A stretch of 28,893 nt of DNA from Firmicutes bacterium CAG:882. Its GTDB lineage: Bacteria > Bacillota > Clostridia > Lachnospirales > Lachnospiraceae. Numbering within the stretch: the first letter of the stretch is position 1; each line of letters opens with the position of its first letter. The notes below the pieces were generated by a model. It saw only the letters and a list, made by a program, of their open reading frames with translations. It was not told the origin of the DNA and ran no database searches. The position numbers were made by a program, and so were the translations under genes. Positions 22,036 through 28,874 of this stretch are shown one piece after another. The stretch spans positions 4,772 to 33,664 of the forward strand of contig FR895367.1 of assembly GCA_000435595.1 (NCBI GenBank), read 5' to 3'.

Positions 22036-23040
22036 TTATCTGTGCTTTATCATTCTAACCACCTGAATCACGGCTGTAGGCAGCAACGACAATCCGGCAA
22101 TCTCCATAAGCTGTGCCGTACCAAGCCCTGCCACCTCAAACAGTCCCGCGAATGCCGGAATCATAAGCACCGCCGCAAGAAGCGCAGTGCCAAGCAGGAA
22201 CGCCCCCACGCTCCATCTGTTGCTCATTACTCCAAGACGCACCAGAGACTTTTCACTGCGGCAGTTAAACCCGTGCAGCAATCTCGACAATGTCAGCGTC
22301 GCAAACGCCATCGTGCCTGCCGTCATGGCATCTGTCCTTAATCCTAGATAAAATGCGCACATAACGGATGTTGATATCAATATACCATATTCAAAAAGTC
22401 TTGTACAGAAAGCCTTGGTAAGTATTCCCTTTTTAGGATCTCTCGGTCTGTCGGATCACCTATCCCCTTTCCATCGTTTATTGATGAATCATTGTCTAAA
22501 ATTGCCGTGTACAAAAGATATCTGTGAAGCCTTTTTCTTATATCAAGTTCATCAGGCCTGATTACCTGTCCGTCAATAAAGACATCGTTTACCGTCATCT
22601 TGTTCTGAGTGAGTGTTCCGGTCTTATCAGAGCATATTACAGATACACAGCCGAGGCTCTCAACAGCCGAAAGCTCCTTCATAATGGCATTGTCCTCCGC
22701 CATTTTTCTTGTTCCCATGGCCTGAACTATGGTGACTATCGAACCGAGTGCTTCGGGAATTGCCGCAACCGCAAGTGCCACCGCGAACATAAGCGAATCA
22801 AGCACCAGCTCTCGTTGAATTATTCTCAATGCAAAAACAACTGCCGATATTATCATTATTCCTATCGAAAGCTTTTTGCCAAAATCATCAAGGCTTATCT
22901 GCAGAGGTGTCTTTTTCTCCTTCGTTGCATTCATAAGCCCCGCGATTCTTCCCATCTACGTTTCCATTCCGGTTGCGGTCACAAGCACTTCCGCTCTTCC
23001 GTAAGTCATTTCTCAGAGTCCTTAGAACATCTTGCTTCGT
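22036..23040 (-). pseudogene. Decayed P-type cation ATPase (calcium/manganese type)
   Basis: The remnants follow the order of a P2-type ATPase on the minus strand. A TYGRAEVLVTATGMET piece is followed by an in-frame TAG (22958-22956), where relatives continue through MGxIAGLxNATKEKKTPLQ. Then come the M3-M4 region (AVAAIPEALGSIVTIVQAMG) and the phosphorylation site SDKTGTLTQNKMTV. The reading breaks after GIGDPTD and resumes in another frame at DPKKGILTKAFCTRLFEYG, then runs through the last membrane helices to MIKHR. About 400 codons of the nucleotide-binding and phosphorylation domains and M5-M6 are missing at that junction, and the N-terminus is lost near 23040 with further stops (MF, stop, GL, stop). 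It cannot make a working pump. It lies downstream of a manganese riboswitch and upstream of the beta-galactosidase. Confidence 0.88.
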
Positions 23041-23097
23041 ACAAGGGAGCTGATATATATAAATATAACATGCTATACACTTTTAAAATAAATCAGG

Positions 23098-23121
23098 ATG
23101 TTTTGACACCTGAATCGTAAT
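23098..23121 (-). repeat. 24-bp repeat, inverted match to 28851-28874
   Basis: The reverse complement of this segment contains GATTCAGGTGTCAAAACAT. It equals 28851-28874 at 23 of 24 positions. It sits between the riboswitch terminator and the ATPase remnant. It may be the end of another small mobile element, or a piece of the lost 5' region. Confidence 0.6.
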
Positions 23122-23142
23122 CAGGAACCATGTACTCCGTTA

Positions 23143-23192
23143 CAAAATAAAAAGACCTTTCGTGCACGCCAAAAAGCGCACACAAAAAGTCT
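23143..23192 (-). terminator. Riboswitch expression-platform terminator
   Basis: On the minus strand AGACTTTTTGTGTGCGC pairs across a T-rich loop with GCGTGCACGAAAGGTCT and is followed by TTTTATTTT. Its 5' strand reuses the CTTTTT that forms the 3' side of the aptamer P1. The two structures are therefore mutually exclusive, which fits an ON switch by antitermination. Confidence 0.8.
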
Positions 23193-23279
23193 CGTTCAAC
23201 AATTTCGTTCCACAGCCCCCGGGCATCAGCCGTACTGACGAGGGCTGTAACATGCGTACATGTAACTACTCCCTTTTTA
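23184..23279 (-). ncRNA. yybP-ykoY manganese riboswitch aptamer
   Basis: On the minus strand the RNA begins AAAAAGGGAGTAGTTAC and carries CGTCAGTACGGCTGATGCCC, a GGGGGCTGT closing strand, and GAACGAGACTTTTTG. The GGGAGTAG opening, the internal CAGTACGG-type loop with CCGGG nearby, and the CGAGAC closing motif are those of the yybP-ykoY family, which senses Mn2+ and commonly sits before P-type ATPases or other metal exporters. P1 pairs AAAAAG (23279-23274) with CTTTTT (23189-23184). A terminator that competes for P1 follows. The downstream gene is a decayed ATPase, so the switch now appears orphaned. Confidence 0.82.
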
Positions 23280-23291
23280 TGTCTGCATTAT

Positions 23292-23501
23292 TAAGTGTTT
23301 GCGAAACGCAATTTTTACGATATACAGTTGTGCAAATTTAACAAATTCGCAAGCAGGTACTATGAAGCCGCCGGTACTTAGGCAGTGTATTTTACTGCGT
23401 TATGTACCGTTGCGTGATTCATGTAGCGAAAGCGTGCCTGCGGTGAATTGTTAAATTTGTACAACGTCCGCCTTCAATTATATAGTTTCGCAATTACCTA
23501 A
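23292..23501. mobile_element. MITE-like 210-bp repeat element, copy 2, with 10-bp TSD
   Basis: This is the second copy of the element at 8791-9000, in the same orientation, the same length and about 94% identical, with a 154-bp identical core. TCTGCATTAT flanks it directly on both sides (23282-23291 and 23502-23511). That is good evidence for insertion with a 10-bp target duplication. The ends are imperfect inverted repeats (TTTGCGAAAC and ATTGCGAAAC). It lies between a promoter-like sequence and the manganese riboswitch. Confidence 0.88.
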
Positions 23502-23506
23502 TCTGC

Positions 23507-23540
23507 ATTATATATACCACATTAATATGTTCCGTGTAAA
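23507..23540 (-). promoter_or_regulatory. Promoter-like sequence cut off from the riboswitch
   Basis: On the minus strand TTTACA (23540-23535) is followed after 18 bases by TATATA, running into TATAAT (23512-23507). Copy 2 of the MITE-like element begins immediately after the -10, so the promoter and the riboswitch are now 210 bases further apart. Confidence 0.4.
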
Positions 23541-23584
23541 TATAAAAATAATGTCTTTTCCGTATCTTTTCCATTAAAATAACA

Positions 23585-23613
23585 TTGAAATTCAATCTGT
23601 AAAAGACTATACT
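23585..23613 (+). promoter_or_regulatory. Promoter of the PHP-domain gene
   Basis: TTGAAA (23585-23590) and TATACT (23608-23613) are separated by 17 bases, each matching 5 of 6. They lie about 80 bases upstream of the PHP start on the plus strand. Confidence 0.6.
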
Positions 23614-23694
23614 GTATTCGGTTAAGATTCATTAAAGAATTTTCCAAATATTTCAACTTTTTAAGACTTTATTGTGCTTCAGAACGGAGATTAT

Positions 23695-24498
23695 ATGAAA
23701 ATAGATATGCACTGCCACACTGCGGAAGGCTCGATAGATGCCCGCGTCGGTATTGTGGACTATGTAACAGAACTGATTAACAAAGGTGTGGACGGTATGC
23801 TCGTGACCGACCACAATTCATACAAAGGCTATGAGCACTGGCAGCGCATCAAGGATGAGCTTGGCGATATCGGACATTTTACGGTGTTAAAAGGTATAGA
23901 GTATGACACCCGCAACGGCGGCCACATCATTATTATACTTCCTGACACCATAAAAGGTGCTGATGTGATGAAGGCACGCCTTATAGGTATCCGCGGACTT
24001 TCGGTTGTACACCTTGAGAAAATCGTGCACTCTATCGGCGGAATACTCGGTCCGGCACACCCTTATGACACCGGATATTATGCATTTATGAACACGCACT
24101 TCGGAAAGCTGCACCCTGAATTTCTCGAAAAATTCGATTTTATTGAGAGCTATAATTCCGTCGCAAAGCACTCCGCCAACGAATCGGCACATGAGCTTGC
24201 ACTGCGCCTTGACAAGCCGCAGACGGCAGGCACCGACACCCACCGCCCCGAAGTAATCGGCACCTCATGGACCGAATTTCCATGCAGCATACGCTGCAAT
24301 GATGATTTAATCGACGCGATAAAAGACCCGACCCGCGCCAAAAGACCTTCCGTACCTTATGAGCTGTTCACCAACATGCACCGCGACCGCGGACGCATTG
24401 TGGAGCACCTTGGAATCGCGGGCTACTGGCTGTACAACCGCGCTGAGGTACTCTACCACGGCTTTGGCAGATTCAGGCACAGAAAAGCCAGAAATTAA
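23695..24498 (+). CDS. PHP-domain phosphoesterase
   Basis: The product is 267 residues, on the plus strand and monocistronic. The PHP metal-binding set is visible: DMHCHTAEGS (His6, His8), VTDHN (Asp39, His40), GIEYDT (Glu69), GGHIII (His77), GPAHPYD (His122) and the C-terminal AGTDTHRPE (Asp181, His183). PHP proteins are di- or trinuclear metal phosphoesterases acting on nucleotides, RNA ends or histidinol phosphate. This one resembles the stand-alone TrpH/YciV-like group more than HisK or the polymerase PHP domain. The substrate is not predicted. The start at 23695 is chosen because CGGAG lies about seven bases before this ATG; a GTG further upstream would include that site. It lies between the riboswitch region and the SRP RNA. 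Confidence 0.88.
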   Translation: MKIDMHCHTAEGSIDARVGIVDYVTELINKGVDGMLVTDHNSYKGYEHWQRIKDELGDIGHFTVLKGIEYDTRNGGHIIIILPDTIKGADVMKARLIGIRGLSVVHLEKIVHSIGGILGPAHPYDTGYYAFMNTHFGKLHPEFLEKFDFIESYNSVAKHSANESAHELALRLDKPQTAGTDTHRPEVIGTSWTEFPCSIRCNDDLIDAIKDPTRAKRPSVPYELFTNMHRDRGRIVEHLGIAGYWLYNRAEVLYHGFGRFRHRKARN

Positions 24499-24562
24499 GC
24501 CGGCACTGTTGGGACATGCGCAATCCGCATCCATAATCCCGAACGCAGCCATCCCACGACCT

Positions 24563-24601
24563 ACAAAAATAGGACAGCCAAGGTATCACCTCATCTGTCC
24601 C
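24563..24601 (-). terminator. Terminator downstream of the SRP RNA
   Basis: On the minus strand GGACAG...CTGTCC with an inner AGGT-gat-ACCT hairpin is followed by TATTTTTG. It begins about 20 bases after the predicted SRP RNA 3' end. It could also limit read-through into the convergent PHP gene. Confidence 0.75.
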
Positions 24602-24620
24602 AAATAATCTATATTTTATA

Positions 24621-24907
24621 ATCCGTGCGTCTTTCTTCGTGAAGGCACAAAGAGCGTTACCGATACAGCCAACTCAACCCCGGCGCCCCCACGTCACATA
24701 AGAGCTTCTGCTTAATGCTGCTTCGTTCCCGACCTGACATGGTTCACAGATTCCTATTGCGTAGGACCAAGATATCAACGTCACTTATACCGGGCAGCCT
24801 CTCTGCGGGCTTCCCTAGGAAAGACATCACCCCTGCTGTAGCGGATTGCAGGTACAGGGCACCGCTATCTCCCCGGCTGCACGGAAGTGTTAAACACAAA
24901 TCCATAG
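24621..24907 (-). ncRNA. ffs: Large-type bacterial SRP RNA
   Basis: The RNA scaffold of the signal recognition particle guides inner-membrane and secreted proteins to SecYEG with Ffh. The S-domain core reads GAACCATGTCAGGT, then GGGAACGAAGCAGCATTAAG, nearly the Bacillus subtilis scRNA sequence. The Alu-domain part CCGGGGAGATAGCGGTGCCC, then CTGCAATCCGCTA, is also present. The CCGTGC near the 5' end (24884-24879) pairs with GCACGG near the 3' end (24628-24623), which sets the mature length near 270 bases as in B. subtilis. The ends given run from the predicted transcription start and are approximate. It has its own promoter and a downstream terminator. Confidence 0.95.
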
Positions 24908-24913
24908 GCTTAT

Positions 24914-24942
24914 AGTATATCTGTATTGTACCCAAATGTCAA
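24914..24942 (-). promoter_or_regulatory. Strong promoter of the SRP RNA
   Basis: On the minus strand a perfect TTGACA (24942-24937) and TATACT (24919-24914) are separated by 17 bases. It starts about 12 bases after the stop of the upstream membrane-protein gene. Confidence 0.85.
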
Positions 24943-24953
24943 ACATTTTATTG

Positions 24954-26174
24954 CTATCCAAGCACAAAATATGTTACCAGCCATTCGCCATTAACCCTCT
25001 TAAAGAGCCATTGGCACACAAATTTCTCATCCTCCGTCGTCTTATCATCCGACTTGCGTATATTTATAGTGCTTCTGCATGAAAAGTAATCATCGTTATA
25101 GTACATGAACTCATCATAGCTCTCATCAAGTATTTCTACCGTGTCAGGAACCCATGCCCAGGCAAGTGTCGACTGCGCATTGTACAGAAGCTTCTCTGCC
25201 TCTGAACCGCTCTCCATCATTGCCGCAACCGTCCCTACCGATGCCTTGCGGTATATATGATATACATAGGTCTCACAGAAATTCCGTACTCTGTCCTGCA
25301 CGCCGGCAATGAATTCAGCGGATGCAGTGCTCTCATAGTTCTTTAAGTCATTTTCCTCTTCGATATATCTGTCCGTCACATCATTTCCGTAAGCATCAAG
25401 CACCTTCACATCCGGCTCCTCAACCATATCACCGGCATAATATACCTTATAGTTAAAGCTCACTCCCGTAAGCTCATAAGCCTTGTCGCTCACAGCGTTG
25501 TCTATGACACCTCCGGTTATATACTCTCTCTCATCCGCTTTAAGTCCGTTGATATACACCTCCATGTCGTCCATAACCTTCACATATACGTCATGGTAGT
25601 CATAGATATTCTCGGATATGGCAACTTCCTTAATCTCCCACTTGTTAAAACCGAATGAATCCTTCTCACCGGCAGCCTTAAACGAGACAATCGCAAGAAG
25701 CACGTCATCATCCTGTGCAGCCGAAGCCGCATTAGAACCACCCGCGGTCCGTGAGGATGCATACACGTCATATACAGGACGTGCATCATTGTAGAGACCT
25801 TCATCCTTTACATAGCTTACCGTCTTGTCTTCAAGAAAATTCTCATAAAAATCCTTATACTGCTCTATTGTCTCAAATCTGCTCAGAATCTCCGGCTGCA
25901 GCTCATCAATCAGATTTCCTATATTCTCAGGCAGGAACAGATCCATGCTCTCCTGCATTGCAAGTTCAGGTTCACCTGCTGCCTTGGCCGCATCATAGTC
26001 GTTCTGATACTTTGCAAGATTTTTCCACAGGATAATGCATAGGATAAGCGTCAGCACCATCCATAAGCCTGCATACATTCCCAGAAAAAATCTGAATGAG
26101 GAGCCCGTTTTTTTTGTATTTCTGTTTCTGCGTCTCTTTCGTTTTACGCTCTTTTCTTTTACAGTTTCGTTCAT
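24954..26174 (-). CDS. Membrane-anchored extracytoplasmic protein, unknown function
   Basis: The product is 406 residues. A very basic cytoplasmic start (KRKRRRNRNTKK) is followed by one membrane helix (about 29-51, FLGMYAGLWMVLTLILCIIL). The rest is predicted outside the cell and is acidic and tyrosine-rich. Two weakly similar stretches (LSRFETIEQYKDFYENFLED and a C-terminal FVCQWLFKRVNGEWLVTYFV) suggest NTF2-like or repeated alpha/beta units, but I assign no family. It begins 15 bases after the phosphodiester glycosidase-like gene, so the two are cotranscribed and both face the cell surface. A role in envelope polymer processing is inferred from that partner only. Confidence 0.7.
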   Translation of the reverse strand: MNETVKEKSVKRKRRRNRNTKKTGSSFRFFLGMYAGLWMVLTLILCIILWKNLAKYQNDYDAAKAAGEPELAMQESMDLFLPENIGNLIDELQPEILSRFETIEQYKDFYENFLEDKTVSYVKDEGLYNDARPVYDVYASSRTAGGSNAASAAQDDDVLLAIVSFKAAGEKDSFGFNKWEIKEVAISENIYDYHDVYVKVMDDMEVYINGLKADEREYITGGVIDNAVSDKAYELTGVSFNYKVYYAGDMVEEPDVKVLDAYGNDVTDRYIEEENDLKNYESTASAEFIAGVQDRVRNFCETYVYHIYRKASVGTVAAMMESGSEAEKLLYNAQSTLAWAWVPDTVEILDESYDEFMYYNDDYFSCRSTINIRKSDDKTTEDEKFVCQWLFKRVNGEWLVTYFVLG

Positions 26175-26189
26175 TTTAACCTCGTTTTG

Positions 26190-27212
26190 TCACTTTATCA
26201 CAATTGCCGTCGGTATTCCCCTTGCACCATATATTGATGAGATCTTATTGTATATCTCACCATTGTAGTAGAACACTGTCGAGCCTCCTCCATCGAGGTT
26301 GGCTGCATTGACCGCATCAAAATCAAGAAATACATTTATAAGGTCATTGAGCGTGGCTCCGAGGCTATGCGTCTGGCGTCCGTCGATTATAAGAAGCAGG
26401 ACTGCTCCGTCTGCCCTCTGCCCGATTGCCGTTCTCGGATTCACTCCGCCTCCTGTTCCCGTCACATTCGCCGGAACTCCGTTGACAATCAAAAGAGGTC
26501 CCCACGACACTGCATCCCTGATGCCGGAATCTAAAGCTTCCTGTCCGGTCATATTCCCTATGATAAAAATATCATTCTCGTCGAATCCGATTATCTCATA
26601 CGAGGTATTCAAATCACCATACTTTAATTCACCCTCGGATATAACTATTCCCAGCGGAGTTCCGCCATTGCCTACGCCTCCTATATCCTCAAAGCCACCC
26701 GCATTTGATGCCGCCGTGGCACCGTATCTCTCACATATCTCAGGTACACTTAAGCCTGCCGAGCCGTCATATTTATCCGAGGATGTCCCGACAAATACAC
26801 GCGACGGATCATTTATCACAATCATGGTGCCTGCAAAGGTTGCCCCTTTTACAGGATGGAACTCCATGCCGTTCTCATATACCACTCCGTCCTCCTTGTT
26901 CTCCTCGTCGACGGTAAAATCCTTCCTGCTTCCTATGTTGTTTCTGTCTATGGTTATAAGTGATGTATCAACAGCCTCATCAAGATATTTTACCTTATTA
27001 CCCTTCTCAATTTGTGCAATCTCTTCTTTAGAACAATACATATTAGCGAGAAAGCCCGCCATGCTCGTCTCACGCACAGACAGCACAAACAAATTTCGTG
27101 CCTGAACGGAAGGCCCTTTAGTCACAACCCACATTACACAGTACAGACAGATAACCAGCATCAGAAGCGTAACTCCTATAAATCCAAGTATCCTTAAAAC
27201 AGCTTTCTTCAT
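26190..27212 (-). CDS. Phosphodiester glycosidase (NAGPA)-family membrane protein
   Basis: The product is about 340 residues. One N-terminal membrane helix (AVLRILGFIGVTLLMLVICL) is followed by an extracytoplasmic NAGPA/DUF2233-type domain. Typical features are ASNAGGF, SWGPLLIVNGVP, NPRTAIGQ with LLLIIDGRQ, and the C-terminal NLDGGGSTVFYYNG. In animals the family removes N-acetylglucosamine from phosphodiester-linked sugars. Bacterial members are linked to teichoic or exopolysaccharide decoration and to phage decoration, with few proven substrates. The start at 27212 is preferred because GGGGAA lies before it; another ATG at 27224, just after the tadA stop, has no binding site. It lies between tadA and the 406-residue membrane protein on one strand. 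Confidence 0.85.
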   Translation of the reverse strand: MKKAVLRILGFIGVTLLMLVICLYCVMWVVTKGPSVQARNLFVLSVRETSMAGFLANMYCSKEEIAQIEKGNKVKYLDEAVDTSLITIDRNNIGSRKDFTVDEENKEDGVVYENGMEFHPVKGATFAGTMIVINDPSRVFVGTSSDKYDGSAGLSVPEICERYGATAASNAGGFEDIGGVGNGGTPLGIVISEGELKYGDLNTSYEIIGFDENDIFIIGNMTGQEALDSGIRDAVSWGPLLIVNGVPANVTGTGGGVNPRTAIGQRADGAVLLLIIDGRQTHSLGATLNDLINVFLDFDAVNAANLDGGGSTVFYYNGEIYNKISSIYGARGIPTAIVIK

Positions 27213-27225
27213 ATCATTCCCCATT

Positions 27226-27750
27226 TCACTGCTTATTTTTAGCTTTTTCCTCCCTAAGTCTCCTGAAAAAGTCCTGCATCATGTCCCTGCATTCCTCCAT
27301 CAGCACACCCTTTGTTATATCGACCTTATGATTAAACCCATCCATCCTTAATATATTGATTACCGAACCGGCGCACCCCGCCTTGGCATTCATCGTTCCA
27401 ATCACAACTCTCGGAATTCTTGCCTGAACGATGGCACCCGAACACATCTGACATGGTTCAAGTGTGACGTACATGGTACACTCCTCAAGTCTCCAGTCCC
27501 CTATAACACGGCTTGCTTTCTTTATCGCGGCAATCTCAGCATGCGCAAGTGTGCTTTTATCGGTATTACGTCTGTTGTAGCCTCTCGCAATAATTTTTCC
27601 TTCATATACAATGACACACCCTATCGGTACCTCATCAAGCTTCGCCGCCTTCTTTGCCTGTCTGACTGCCTCACGCATATATTTAATATCGTCTTCATCA
27701 TACTCATTCTGAATACTTCCCTGCAATTCTTGAGTAGACTGCATGGTCAT
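27226..27750 (-). CDS. tadA: tRNA adenosine(34) deaminase TadA
   Basis: The product is 174 residues. It deaminates adenosine to inosine at the wobble position of tRNA-Arg(ACG). The zinc deaminase signature is HAEIAAI (His70, proton-shuttle Glu72) and EPCQMCSGA (Cys100, Cys103). MREAVRQAKKAAKLDEVPIG and the following GNAT-independent core match TadA. The first 20 residues are a variable acidic extension. GGGAGG lies just upstream inside the preceding gene; ATGs at 27750 and 27744 are both possible. It overlaps the acetyltransferase gene by 47 bases, so translation is probably coupled. Confidence 0.95.
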   Translation of the reverse strand: MTMQSTQELQGSIQNEYDEDDIKYMREAVRQAKKAAKLDEVPIGCVIVYEGKIIARGYNRRNTDKSTLAHAEIAAIKKASRVIGDWRLEECTMYVTLEPCQMCSGAIVQARIPRVVIGTMNAKAGCAGSVINILRMDGFNHKVDITKGVLMEECRDMMQDFFRRLREEKAKNKQ

Positions 27751-28255
27751 GCCACCTCCCTTTCAGCATCGCGTAATCACGCGCAATCCCTTCAAGTTCA
27801 TATCCGCAATGCTCTAATACCTTTATGGAAGCAGTATTTTCAGGCTGAACATACGCCACGATTCTGTGCAGTCCATCCTTTAGTGCCTCATCGGTGACTA
27901 TGTTCACCGCCTCAGTAGCTATCCCACAGCCTGTATACTCCGGCAGAAGCTTGTACCCTATCGTTGCGGACAAAAAACTTCCCCTCACAACATTCCTGAG
28001 TGCAACTGTTCCTATTATCTCTCTTCCGCCGTGCTCATATATATAATATCTGGCACACTTCTCCGCCATAAAGCATTCCGTCTCATACTTTAATACCCTT
28101 CTTTGGTAGTCCTCAGTATAAAAACCCTCTATTCGGTCCGGCTCCATAGCACCAAAATAGGAATCACCTTTTAAATAAAAATCCAGCACTTCCTTGCTGC
28201 AGCTCTCATCTAACAGTCTTAATACTATTCTGTCCGTATTATATTGAAATAACAT
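27704..28255 (-). CDS. GNAT-family N-acetyltransferase (RimJ/RimL type)
   Basis: The product is 183 residues, the usual RimJ/RimL-like size. The fold signs are an N-terminal RIVLRLLDESCSKEVLDFYL, the beta-strand IIGTVALRNVV, motif A ATIGYKLLPEYTGCGIATEA (acetyl-CoA loop with GCGIA where most have GKGIA), and motif B HRIVAYVQPENTASIKVLEH followed by CGYELEG. Relatives acetylate protein N-termini, amino acids or small molecules, so the target is unknown. GGAGG lies before the ATG and a TATAAT promoter is close upstream. Its 3' end overlaps tadA by 47 bases. It appears to be the first gene of the GNAT-tadA-glycosidase-membrane protein run. Confidence 0.9.
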   Translation of the reverse strand: MLFQYNTDRIVLRLLDESCSKEVLDFYLKGDSYFGAMEPDRIEGFYTEDYQRRVLKYETECFMAEKCARYYIYEHGGREIIGTVALRNVVRGSFLSATIGYKLLPEYTGCGIATEAVNIVTDEALKDGLHRIVAYVQPENTASIKVLEHCGYELEGIARDYAMLKGRWHDHAVYSRIAGKYSE

Positions 28256-28274
28256 CGTGCATCCTCCGAGCTAT

Positions 28275-28303
28275 ATTATAAACAAATATTTCCTATTGTG
28301 CAA
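28275..28303 (-). promoter_or_regulatory. Promoter of the GNAT-tadA run
   Basis: On the minus strand TTGCAC (28303-28298) and a perfect TATAAT (28280-28275) are separated by 17 bases. They lie about 20 bases before the GNAT start. The -35 is poor, so the call rests mainly on the -10. Confidence 0.45.
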
Positions 28304-28453
28304 GCCGGCGTGATTCATGCCTTTGTCACGGGCTGTATTGCTTATTTGTTTAACAAAATATAACCCGACGTTTATTTAATATTATTCCATTTTCTGGTAA
28401 TTTAAATCTATAGTTTAATTTTAATTCAATCACCAACACATTGGAGGATTCAT

Positions 28454-28804
28454 ATGAACGCAACTCCTCAGGATATCAACCACATCATCGGCAACAAGAT
28501 TTACAAGCTTCGACATTCCCTAAGCATGACACAGCAGGAACTCGCTGAACGCTCCGGGTTATCCATAACATTCATCTCCGAGATTGAGAACGGACACAAG
28601 TCCATGTCCATAGATACATTGATTAAACTGTCAAAAGGGCTTCGCGTCTCCTTAGACACCATCGTATTTGAGAACAACGCCCACGATGACATGCAGAATG
28701 ATGTCATCAATATGATGGCAACGCTCCCTTTTGAGTATAATGAATCCATCCTGCTTATCGCGCGCGAATTTACGCGACTGAATCTCAATCGAAAAAAAGA
28801 TTAA
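28454..28804 (+). CDS. Small XRE-family transcriptional regulator
   Basis: The product is 116 residues. Residues about 12-72 form a Cro/C1-type helix-turn-helix (IYKLRHSLSMTQQELAERSG, then FISEIENGHKSMSIDTLIKL). A short helical C-terminal part (about 78-112) may dimerise. It reads like a SinR/phage-repressor-like stand-alone regulator. TTGGAGG lies six bases before the ATG. It is divergent from the GNAT-tadA run across a 198-base A/T-rich gap that includes an imperfect CGTGA...TCACG repeat, so autoregulation or control of the neighbour is possible but unproven. No toxin partner or phage genes are seen before the window ends. Confidence 0.85.
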   Translation: MNATPQDINHIIGNKIYKLRHSLSMTQQELAERSGLSITFISEIENGHKSMSIDTLIKLSKGLRVSLDTIVFENNAHDDMQNDVINMMATLPFEYNESILLIAREFTRLNLNRKKD

Positions 28805-28850
28805 TTCCATAAGAGTACCCATAAAAAGCTTCCCATCACACAAGTTTCCT

Positions 28851-28874
28851 ATTACAATTCAGGTGTCAAAACAT
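28851..28874 (+). repeat. 24-bp repeat, inverted match to 23098-23121
   Basis: This matches the reverse complement of 23098-23121 at 23 of 24 positions. It lies about 46 bases after the XRE stop, near the right edge, so the rest of any element cannot be seen. Confidence 0.6.

Noticed and set aside
22036..22955. Two separate intact ORFs (114 and 192 codons) as individual membrane genes
   Set aside because: Both are fragments of one P-type ATPase with stops, a frame change and a large internal deletion, so they are annotated as one pseudogene.
26299..27105. Long plus-strand ORF (268 codons) opposite the NAGPA-family gene
   Set aside because: It is the antisense of a clear coding gene, is Ser/Pro-rich, lacks a binding site and shows no family motif.
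28305..28335. CGTGATTCATG shared with the 210-bp element
   Set aside because: Only 11 bases match and the surroundings differ; too short to call a remnant copy.
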